A DNA stretch of 20,709 nucleotides, from assembly GCA_002373875.1 (NCBI GenBank), contig DFKQ01000089.1, positions 1-20,709 on the forward strand. The letters are read 5' to 3'. The stretch comes from Lachnospiraceae bacterium UBA3641 (GTDB lineage Bacteria; Bacillota; Clostridia; Lachnospirales; Lachnospiraceae). The notes below the pieces were generated by a model. It was given only the letters and a program-made list of their open reading frames with translations. It searched no databases and was not told where the DNA came from. Positions 1-6,474 of this stretch are shown piece after piece. The first letter of the stretch is position 1. Each line of letters opens with the position of its first letter. Position numbers and translations under genes: made by a program.

Positions 1-959
1 GACTGCTTGCCGGCGATCATGTTCTGTACAGAAACGATATCACAGTCCTGACCGGTGATGATAGGCCACTCGCCGTTGTAGTTAGCATCAAGAGCTGCAA
101 CTACACCCTGTGCTGTAGAGTCGTTTGAGCAAAGCCAAGCATCGATGTTTGAACCATCTGAGTAGTTCGAAGATACGATGTTCTCTGCACGGCTCTGTGC
201 GTTCTCTGATGACCAGGAAGCTGTAGCAACCTGATCGAAGTCAAGCTGACCTGACTTAACAACGAGCTTACCCTCGTCGATGTAGGGCTGAAGAACGTCG
301 ATAGCACCCTGATAGAAGTACCTTGCGTTGTTGTCGCCGGGATCACCGGTGGTAACCTCAAGGTTGAAAGGACCATCAGCATTGTCAAGGTCTAACTGAT
401 CCCTGATGTACTCGCCCTGCTTGGTACCTACCATGTAGTTATCAAATGTAGCATAGTAAGAAACTGCATCTGTGTTCATGATAAGACGGTCATAAGCGAT
501 AACGGGGATGTTCTTTTCCTTAGCGGAAGCAAGAACTGTACCAAGTGAATCACCTTCGATTGAAGCGATAACCAGAACGTTACATCCGTTGTTGATCATG
601 TTCTCGATCTGAGAAACCTGAGTCTGAACATCGTTTGAAGCATACTGAAGGTCAACTTCGTAACCTGCTGCCTTAAGCTCTGCTTCCATGTTAGAACCAT
701 CCTGATTCCATCTCTGAAGATCCTTGGTAGGCATTGCTACACCAACCTTTGATCCGGCTGCTGCTGCAGGAGCTGCTTCCTCTGCAGGAGCTTCCTCTGC
801 AGGAGCTGCTTCCTCCGCAGGAGCTTCCTCTGCAGGAGCTTCAGCTGCAGGAGCTGCAGGAGCTGCTTCAGGAGCTGCGGCAGATCCGCCACCACATCCA
901 CTAAGTAATGTAGCAACCATTGCTACGCTGAGAATTGCACCAAGTAATTTCTTCTTCAT
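1..959 (-). CDS. ABC-type monosaccharide-binding lipoprotein (ChvE/XylF-like), C-terminus cut by window edge
   Basis: Substrate-binding lipoprotein of a sugar ABC importer, anchored outside the membrane. The first 319 residues are present; the C-terminus runs off the left edge. Residues 1-22 form a lipoprotein signal peptide with lipobox LLSGC (C22 lipidated). Residues 23-70 are an Ala/Pro/Glu-rich spacer, then a Peripla_BP_4 domain. Family landmarks seen are LQRWNQD (81-87), QVSQIENMINNG, IPVIAYDRLI, a TFDN segment, CSNDSTAQG and ITGQDCD, as in ChvE and XylF receptors for xylose, glucose, arabinose or galactose. A strong AAGGGAGG ribosome site (970-977) precedes the ATG. Permease and ATPase genes are expected beyond the window. 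Codon choice looks more selective than in the regulatory genes next door, which suggests high expression. The exact sugar cannot be read from sequence. Confidence 0.93.
   Translation of the reverse strand, partial: MKKKLLGAILSVAMVATLLSGCGGGSAAAPEAAPAAPAAEAPAEEAPAEEAAPAEEAPAEEAAPAAAAGSKVGVAMPTKDLQRWNQDGSNMEAELKAAGYEVDLQYASNDVQTQVSQIENMINNGCNVLVIASIEGDSLGTVLASAKEKNIPVIAYDRLIMNTDAVSYYATFDNYMVGTKQGEYIRDQLDLDNADGPFNLEVTTGDPGDNNARYFYQGAIDVLQPYIDEGKLVVKSGQLDFDQVATASWSSENAQSRAENIVSSNYSDGSNIDAWLCSNDSTAQGVVAALDANYNGEWPIITGQDCDIVSVQNMIAGKQ
762..880. repeat. Imperfect 15-base tandem repeat encoding the A/P/E spacer
   Basis: The core unit, on the plus strand GGAGCTTCCTCTGCA, recurs with small changes and appears on the coding strand as Ala-Pro-Ala-Glu-Glu repeats between lipid anchor and sugar-binding domain. 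Such low-complexity spacers are common in Gram-positive lipoproteins and their copy number may vary between strains. Confidence 0.7.
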
Positions 960-1029
960 TTCTTGATTTCCTCCCTTTGAAATTGTCATACAATCCGCAA
1001 AAAGCGAATTGCTACTTGTTACATTAGAC

Positions 1030-1057
1030 ACTATATCATGAAAGAAATAGTACAAAA
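1030..1057 (-). promoter_or_regulatory. Candidate activator-dependent promoter of the sugar-receptor gene
   Basis: Reading the minus strand, TATAGT (1030-1035) is a plausible -10 with only a poor -35 (TTTTGT, 16-base spacer). A weak -35 fits a promoter needing an activator, and the phased repeat array lies just upstream at about -44 to -104. A separate TATAAT (1106-1111) inside the array has no good -35. Inferred from sequence only. Confidence 0.3.
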
Positions 1058-1066
1058 TTGTTAACT

Positions 1067-1127
1067 GCTTCATTTATTTGTTCATATTTCGTTCATTTTT
1101 TAGTCATTATAGCATTATTTTGTTCAT
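1067..1127 (-). promoter_or_regulatory. Helically phased ATGA(A/C) repeat array, candidate YesN-type operator
   Basis: On the minus strand ATGAACA, ATGACTA, ATGAACG, ATGAACA and ATGAAGC occur at 1121-1127, 1101-1107, 1090-1096, 1079-1085 and 1067-1073. Successive start-to-start spacings are 20, 11, 11 and 12 bases, so four copies sit on one face of the helix. Tandem direct repeats at about 11 bases are typical of response regulator operators. The array lies between the sensor/regulator operon and the receptor gene it would be expected to control. Assignment to the neighbouring AraC-type regulator is inference. Confidence 0.42.
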
Positions 1128-1131
1128 AATC

Positions 1132-1154
1132 TAGCACAGGGCAAGATTGTGCTA
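1132..1154 (-). terminator. Weak hairpin at the end of the sensor/regulator operon
   Basis: TAGCACA and TGTGCTA form a 7-bp stem with a 9-base loop; on the minus strand the first arm begins with the TAG stop of the XylF-like gene. No T-run follows, so it is at best a weak or partial terminator, or an RNA-processing or 3'-protection stem allowing some read-through into the receptor gene. Confidence 0.3.
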
Positions 1155-2195
1155 CTTGTTCAGATACACATCCTCCTTAAGATGGTAGCCTCCTGCTATG
1201 ATCGTCTCATCCATGTTCTTTGCATTTACTGCGATGGGCTGAAGCTTGATGAAGGGAATATCGTAGGTTCCGTCATTATATCTTGTGGCAGTCTTTACCT
1301 CTTCCCCCTTTGCCAGAGCAACAGCGTATTCGGCTGCTGCCTTGGCCAGGTTCTCCACCGGCTTATATACCGTCATCTCCTGAGTACCCTCCACTATTCT
1401 CTGACAGGCTTCAAGATCTGCGTCCTGACCTACCACAACAATATCACTTGCAAGCCTCATTTCCGACAGAGCCTTGATCACAACGCCGGCCAGCGCATCA
1501 TTACCGCACATTATCCCATCCGTCTTCTTAACAAGGTCCTCATGGGAGAGGATATAATCATATGCTATCTCGGAATGCCAGCCCTCACAATGACAGGTAT
1601 CTATTATCTGCGCGGCATTCTTGCGTGACTGGTAGCTGAATCCCACAGCCACCTGCTCAACATTGTTGTCACTCTTGGGACCGCACACCTCTATTATCTT
1701 CCTGTTCTTCCCAAGCTTATCGTATAAGGCCCTGCCCATGAGGTCTCCGACCTTCTCATTGTCAAATGAAATGTAGAGGTCGGAATTAGCATTCTTGATC
1801 AGTCTGTCATAGCACATGACGGGTATCCCGGCCTTCTTAGCCTTGACAACAACCTCCGTAAGAGCCTCGGCATCTATAGGAACCACCACTATAGCATCAA
1901 CCTTCCTGTTAATGAAGTATTTTATCTGGGATATCTGTTCTTCGACCTCACCGTTAGCCGACTGTACATTGACTTCCGCACCCAGCTCTCTTGCGGTAGC
2001 GACAAACACATCCCTGTCCCTCTGCCAGCGTTCGATAACGAAAGAATCAAAGCTCATGCCTATCTGTATCCTGTCACTGTCCGTATTGACCGTTTCTTTC
2101 TGCTTATTGTCCTCACCAGTGCAGCCTGACAGAAGCACAGCCAGCATGATCATATATATGAAGAGCCGGCCTCCTGCCTTCATTTTGATCTTCAT
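1152..2195 (-). CDS. xylF: XylF-like D-xylose-type sugar-binding lipoprotein encoded with the regulators
   Basis: Extracellular sugar-binding lipoprotein, 347 residues. Signal peptide with lipobox LLSGC (C25), then a complete Peripla_BP_4 domain. It is strikingly XylF-like: ERWQRDRDVFV (55-65), VQSANG (77-82), CYDRLI (128-133), YISFDNEKVG (141-150), GNDALAG (231-237), VGQDADL (255-261) and MTVYKP (274-279). These segments hold most of the ligand contacts known in E. coli XylF. One contact differs: around 200-207 the sequence TCHCEGWH stands where XylF has its stacking Trp. The ATG abuts the TAA of the response regulator with no gap, and its AAGGAG site (2205-2210) lies inside that gene, so the two are translated together. 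It is therefore encoded with the sensory genes, not with a transporter, and may feed the sensor or a shared importer. Relation to XylF is firm; xylose as ligand is inference. Confidence 0.88.
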   Translation of the reverse strand: MKIKMKAGGRLFIYMIMLAVLLSGCTGEDNKQKETVNTDSDRIQIGMSFDSFVIERWQRDRDVFVATARELGAEVNVQSANGEVEEQISQIKYFINRKVDAIVVVPIDAEALTEVVVKAKKAGIPVMCYDRLIKNANSDLYISFDNEKVGDLMGRALYDKLGKNRKIIEVCGPKSDNNVEQVAVGFSYQSRKNAAQIIDTCHCEGWHSEIAYDYILSHEDLVKKTDGIMCGNDALAGVVIKALSEMRLASDIVVVGQDADLEACQRIVEGTQEMTVYKPVENLAKAAAEYAVALAKGEEVKTATRYNDGTYDIPFIKLQPIAVNAKNMDETIIAGGYHLKEDVYLNK

Positions 2196-3788
2196 TTACA
2201 CATTCTCCTTATATTCAGTAGGTGTAACTCCTACATTTTTCTTAAATATCCGGCTGAAGTAGTTGGGATCGGAGTATCCGACCTCAGTACATATCTCCTT
2301 CATCGACAGGTCGGTTCCGCTGATAAGCTGCTTCGCCTTATTTATTCTTAAGGAAGTCAGATACTCTATAAAGTTCTCTCCCGTTTCCTCTTTGAAAAGC
2401 TTGGAGAAATAATAGGGGCTTATGTCCACCTCCCTCGATACATCATCAAGGGAAATATCCTTATTGTAACGCTCCGCTATATATGATTTTGCCCTTTCCA
2501 CCGAAGAGGAGGACTGCTTCTGCCTGCTCTCCTCAACATCCCGGCAGGCTGCTCCTATCTTGCTTGTAAACCATTGCTGTACCTCATCAAGGGTGTTAAG
2601 GCCAAGAAGAGATGGCAGGTAGTCCTGTCTTGACAGGAAGTTGTACTTCATGCCTCCCTCATTGAACGCGATATGCTCCGACCACAGGACGAATTCAAGA
2701 GCCTTAAGCTTAATGTCCATCATGTGATCCCCATAGTTCTCGACCATCCATCCGAAAAAGCTGTTGGCTGCAATAAGGGCTTCATTTTCATTACCCTTCT
2801 CAGTCATTTCGAATAAACGGCGTTCCTGATCGATGGGGTAATTGTCCTCATAGCTTACCGTTATGGGAAGATCCGCAACATGAGCTACGGTACCGTCGCT
2901 CTTCCTTAACGCCCGCTGGGCCTCCTCGTAGGACCTTGCGCATTCCAAAAGGGTAGCCACCGACCCGATCCCGGCCCTGAACCTTACATCAATGTACTGC
3001 TTGAGCTTGCGGATCATCGTCCTGGTCTTCTCGATTATCTCTATACGCTCGGTATACTCAAGCGTATTCTTCCCGTAGGGCACATATATGATCACGCGGT
3101 TGGTCATCATGGAGCTTATGATACACTCGTAAAAACCCTTGACCACCTCCCTGATCTCCTTATAGTAGGACTGCATCCTGATCCCCGATCCCACTGCATT
3201 GGTAAGATGATGCTCAGCCTGATTGTCTCCCCACTCCAGAAGGATCACATATCCGTAGTCCTTATCTATCGACAGCAGATCCTTGAAGTTATCGAGCTCT
3301 TCATCGTAATCATCCCTGAAAAGGGCAGTGTAGATCATATTGTTCTCTATTATCGGGATCACCGTTTCCAGCTTCTCCTTAATGAGCAGGTCCTGGCTCC
3401 TTCGCTCCTTCTCGTCATCGATCATCTTCATGGCACGCTTAAGGACCTCGACTATCCTTCCCTGATCCACGGGTTTGTTAAGATAGTCAAGTACCCCCAG
3501 GTTAATGGCTTCCTTGGCATAGTCAAACTTGTCATAGGCAGACATGACTATGAAGATGGTCGATTTGTTGATCTCCCTTATTTCCTTCATTGCATCGATA
3601 CCGTTGATACCGGGCATCTGTATGTCCATGAAGGCAATATCGGGCCTGAAGCTCTCCGCCAGCTCTATTACCTTTCTTCCTGTCTTGGCCGATTCTATCT
3701 GGCAGACATCCGGAAAGTTCTTCTCTATTATGAACTTAAGCGAATCGATCACGATCCCTTCATCATCCGCAAGCAGTATTTTGTACAT
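2196..3788 (-). CDS. YesN-type response regulator, AraC-family DNA-binding domain
   Basis: Cytoplasmic transcription regulator, 530 residues. An N-terminal receiver domain (1-120) has the acidic pair D8/D9, phosphoacceptor D55 in MDIQMPG, S83 and K105, all needed for phosphorylation and switching. The middle (about 150-420) is the divergent linker region usual in long YesN proteins. The C-terminus (430-528) is an AraC/XylS-type pair of helix-turn-helix units, the first starting near SLDDVSREVDIS and the second ending in YSDPNYFSRIFKKNVG, the family signature. It lies 32 bases after the kinase gene, with AAGGAC before the ATG. In Clostridium beijerinckii the equivalent XylFII-LytS/YesN system activates xylFGH for xylose uptake. 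Here the probable target is the receptor operon starting at 959. Target choice is inference; the domain make-up is clear. Confidence 0.95.
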   Translation of the reverse strand: MYKILLADDEGIVIDSLKFIIEKNFPDVCQIESAKTGRKVIELAESFRPDIAFMDIQMPGINGIDAMKEIREINKSTIFIVMSAYDKFDYAKEAINLGVLDYLNKPVDQGRIVEVLKRAMKMIDDEKERRSQDLLIKEKLETVIPIIENNMIYTALFRDDYDEELDNFKDLLSIDKDYGYVILLEWGDNQAEHHLTNAVGSGIRMQSYYKEIREVVKGFYECIISSMMTNRVIIYVPYGKNTLEYTERIEIIEKTRTMIRKLKQYIDVRFRAGIGSVATLLECARSYEEAQRALRKSDGTVAHVADLPITVSYEDNYPIDQERRLFEMTEKGNENEALIAANSFFGWMVENYGDHMMDIKLKALEFVLWSEHIAFNEGGMKYNFLSRQDYLPSLLGLNTLDEVQQWFTSKIGAACRDVEESRQKQSSSSVERAKSYIAERYNKDISLDDVSREVDISPYYFSKLFKEETGENFIEYLTSLRINKAKQLISGTDLSMKEICTEVGYSDPNYFSRIFKKNVGVTPTEYKENV

Positions 3789-3820
3789 AATATCGTCCTT
3801 TCTGACAGATCCCCCGGAGC

Positions 3821-5302
3821 TTACTGTCCAAACGGGACACGGATAATCACCTCCGTACCCTTGTTTTCCCCTTCCGAATATATATTAAAGATATTGTCCA
3901 CATTATAATGAAGATCAAGCCTTGATATAACATTTGTAAGTCCTATTCCGTTGGAATCACCCGTCGGTTCTGACGGAACAAGCTCATCAGACAGTATCCT
4001 GTCTATCTTGTCCTGCGGCATTCCCACCCCGTTATCCTTAACCGATATACAGGCCCTGTCACCCTCACCGTACAGGGACAGGGTGATAAGACCTTCCCAG
4101 TCTATATTTCTGATACCGTAGTTGACGGCATTTTCAACTATCGGCTGCAGGGTCATGCTGGGTATCTCTATTGAGGTCAGTTCCTCATCGATATACTTCT
4201 CAAAATGAATGTCACCCGAGAAGCGTACATTAAGTATGTATATATAGTTATCTATAAGCTCTATCTCATCCGCTATGGTCACAAGCTCATGATCCTTCTT
4301 GATATTATATCTGAAGAAATCAGCCATCTTCTGTATGTAGGTGTTGGTCCTGTCCGCTCCCTCAAGCATGGCAAGCTGGGCACCTGCATTAAGGGTGTTA
4401 AAGAGAAAGTGGGGATTGATCTGGGCCTGCAGGTATTTAAGCTGGGCATCCTTTAAGGCGGCATTCATTCTCAGTTCCTTCTCCATCATGGCACTTTCTT
4501 TAAGGGCATTGTCCTTAACCTGCTCTATATAATCCCTCAGGCTTGTTACCATCTGATTAAAGGCTTTGGTAACAACCCCCACCTCGTCCTCCGACTCCAC
4601 TGTCAGCAGCTCACCCTCCAGCTTACCGTCCGATACCTCGTTGGCTCTCCTGGCAAGGAGCTTAAGAGGATTGGTAATGGACTGGGTCGCAAGTATAATA
4701 AGAAGGACATTGCTTACAGCCACAAGGACAAGGATAGTCAGGCAGAATACCTCCGAATACTTAAGCGACTTGAGCAGACCGGCATAATTGCCCGAGCTTT
4801 CCTTAAACTGCTCATTGTTAAGGGAATAAATGCATGTGTTAAGGTAGTCAAATATCTTCAGACAATCATCATAGGTTCCCACATATTTGGATACATTTCT
4901 TCCGCGCTTGGCATTTATGGCAGCATCCGCCCTGTCAAGATAGGTATATGACATATTGACTATGCAGTTCTTCATATACCTTACTTCGGTGGAAGTCGTG
5001 CTTATCGTAAGGGCTTCGATCTGATCCCTGTATTCCTGACTGGTCTTGTAATACTCCTCAAGGGAATCGGTACTCTTGGTCTTCAGGTACCGGGCCATCT
5101 CCTCATGAACATCGGTGAGCTTATCGGTCAGCTCATTCAGGCTTATGTTACTTGAATACACTGCTTCGATCTGTTCAATCATCCCGTTTATATTTACATA
5201 AACGAAAACATTGACCATGAATATAAGGGCCGTTGTGATAAGAAAAATGACTATCAGTCTCGTCTGTATGGGAAGATTGGAAAAAAAACGCTTACTCTTC
5301 AT
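3821..5302 (-). CDS. LytS/YesM-type sensor histidine kinase
   Basis: Membrane sensor kinase, 493 residues. TM helix 1 spans about 15-37, an extracellular, mostly helical sensor region 38-182, TM helix 2 about 183-206, and HAMP 207-262. The His_kinase domain (PF06580) has AQINPHFLFNTLN with phosphoacceptor H298. A HATPase domain shows the N-box PIVENAVNYG (N391), G1 box DNGVGMP (423-429) and G2 box NGIGLTNVISRL (451-462). All catalytic residues are present. The extracellular part has no sugar-binding fold of its own, as in LytS kinases that read a separate anchored binding protein. The ATG overlaps the end of the sensor gene by 11 bases, with GAGGTGA just upstream, pointing to coupled translation with that partner. 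Phosphate should pass to the response regulator 32 bases downstream. Confidence 0.95.
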   Translation of the reverse strand: MKSKRFFSNLPIQTRLIVIFLITTALIFMVNVFVYVNINGMIEQIEAVYSSNISLNELTDKLTDVHEEMARYLKTKSTDSLEEYYKTSQEYRDQIEALTISTTSTEVRYMKNCIVNMSYTYLDRADAAINAKRGRNVSKYVGTYDDCLKIFDYLNTCIYSLNNEQFKESSGNYAGLLKSLKYSEVFCLTILVLVAVSNVLLIILATQSITNPLKLLARRANEVSDGKLEGELLTVESEDEVGVVTKAFNQMVTSLRDYIEQVKDNALKESAMMEKELRMNAALKDAQLKYLQAQINPHFLFNTLNAGAQLAMLEGADRTNTYIQKMADFFRYNIKKDHELVTIADEIELIDNYIYILNVRFSGDIHFEKYIDEELTSIEIPSMTLQPIVENAVNYGIRNIDWEGLITLSLYGEGDRACISVKDNGVGMPQDKIDRILSDELVPSEPTGDSNGIGLTNVISRLDLHYNVDNIFNIYSEGENKGTEVIIRVPFGQ

Positions 5303-6380
5303 CCGTCACCTCGCTCATCCTGTATTCCGAGACATTTTTACTGTTTATTATCTTATAATCAACACCGTAATAGTCACTTACACGCTTATAGACTATATAC
5401 TCGTTCAGCGCCTCCACGCAATCCTGCCCCATCTGCCTGCTGTCTACCGTTATGGAAGCGTATATACCCTCCCTCTCTATTGCCTTAAGAACGATATCGG
5501 AATCATCATATCCCAGTATTATCGATTTACCGACCTTGTTCATCTCTACAATGGTCTGGTAAACGCTCTCCGTATTGACCTCGTTAAGACACACGATCAC
5601 ATCCGGCAGCGACGCGGAATAAAGAAGATCACGCACCGATTCCTCAGCGGTAAACTCACCGCTGTTATCTATCTGGGCCGTTCCTATGATGATCTCGTAA
5701 GAATCATCAGCCTCCTTCTGAACTGTTTCCTTAAGGGCCGACAGGACCACATTCTGGGATGTATCCTGCATATTGCCGTCAGTAAGAACAAGGACCGATA
5801 CGGTATCTCTCTTATCGGAGGGCTTAGACCTTATCACCTCCCCTGCGGCATCGATTATCAGCTTCCCGTATTCCATTCCCAGATTGTAGAAGCTTACCCC
5901 CACGAAGCTCCTTCTTGCACTGGCAGGCGCATCGGTACGCACAGTCACCACAGGTATGCCTGCTGCCACTGCTTTATTAATAAGCGTCAGTGATTGCTCC
6001 GAATCGTCCGCTTCGTATATGATACCGTCAACCTTGGATGAGATGGCCATCTCCATAAGATCATACTTGGAATAATCAACCGACAGGTTCTTACCTGCCA
6101 TATCCACATATACGTCGTACAGCTCCCCTTGTGCCTTCATGCTCTCGTAAGCCGAATGCCAGTAAGTATCGTCATTATCCCTTACAACAAGAGAGTAGTA
6201 TCTTTCGGGATCCCCTTCCACGCTTTTCGTAAGGTTCATATCCTCCCTTACCCTGTGCCTGAAATAGATCATGGTCACCAGGGTAACAAGTCCCGATATT
6301 ATTATCATCACTACAAACAAGATTGTTGCTATGGTATATTTGCTTCTTCTCTTTGATTCCGGATTGTCTTTTTCTTTCAT
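5292..6380 (-). CDS. Membrane-anchored sugar-binding sensor protein (XylFII type)
   Basis: Extracellular sugar sensor, 362 residues. Residues 1-14 are charged and cytoplasmic, 15-40 form one uncleaved membrane helix with no lipobox, and about 60-335 are a Peripla_BP_4 fold (for example KVDGIIYEADDSEQSLTLINKA, shortened here to its core VDGIIYEA; then AGIPVVTVRTDAP, FVGVSFYNLGMEYG, VIVCLNEVN and ILGYDDSD). It has R148 where YDR stands in XylF. The downstream kinase gene overlaps its 3' end by 11 bases. In Clostridium, XylFII is anchored the same way, binds D-xylose and pairs with the LytS sensor domain. By position and topology this protein should do the same; the sugar is unknown because the contact residues differ from true XylF. 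The ribosome site is weak: no clear GGAG precedes the ATG at 6380, which may keep sensor levels low. Confidence 0.85.
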   Translation of the reverse strand: MKEKDNPESKRRSKYTIATILFVVMIIISGLVTLVTMIYFRHRVREDMNLTKSVEGDPERYYSLVVRDNDDTYWHSAYESMKAQGELYDVYVDMAGKNLSVDYSKYDLMEMAISSKVDGIIYEADDSEQSLTLINKAVAAGIPVVTVRTDAPASARRSFVGVSFYNLGMEYGKLIIDAAGEVIRSKPSDKRDTVSVLVLTDGNMQDTSQNVVLSALKETVQKEADDSYEIIIGTAQIDNSGEFTAEESVRDLLYSASLPDVIVCLNEVNTESVYQTIVEMNKVGKSIILGYDDSDIVLKAIEREGIYASITVDSRQMGQDCVEALNEYIVYKRVSDYYGVDYKIINSKNVSEYRMSEVTDEE

Positions 6381-6415
6381 TTTATTTTCAGGCGTTTTCT
6401 CTTTTTAACTCAATT

Positions 6416-6440
6416 AAGGTCCGGGCATGACCCAGACCTT
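6416..6440 (-). terminator. Hairpin behind ftsH, candidate terminator
   Basis: On the minus strand AAGGTCTGGG and CCCGGACCTT pair over 10 bp (one G-U pair) around a 5-base loop. It lies 35 bases after the ftsH stop. Only TTAATT follows, not a strong T-run. The mismatch on the plus strand shows that the structure serves minus-strand RNA. It overlaps the start point of the promoter for the sensor operon. Confidence 0.5.
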
Positions 6441-6468
6441 ATTATACCAAATCTTTATTGTTTGTAAC
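6441..6468 (-). promoter_or_regulatory. Extended -10 promoter of the sensor/kinase/regulator operon
   Basis: Minus strand: TGGTATAAT is a perfect -10 (6441-6446) with the extended TG motif at 6448-6449. GTTACA (6463-6468) is a 4/6 match to the -35 with a 16-base spacer. The start point would fall near 6434-6435, leaving a leader of about 55 bases before the sensor ATG. It fits constitutive low-level expression of the sensing genes. Confidence 0.5.
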
Positions 6469-6474
6469 AGTTGC

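Noticed and set aside
724..966. Open plus-strand frame rich in Ala/Ser/Gly opposite the receptor gene
   Set aside because: It is the mirror of the A/P/E repeat spacer and signal peptide; no ribosome site and no recognisable protein.
3207..3908. 233-codon open frame on the plus strand
   Set aside because: Lies wholly opposite the response regulator and kinase genes, which have intact motifs; composition is that of an antisense shadow.
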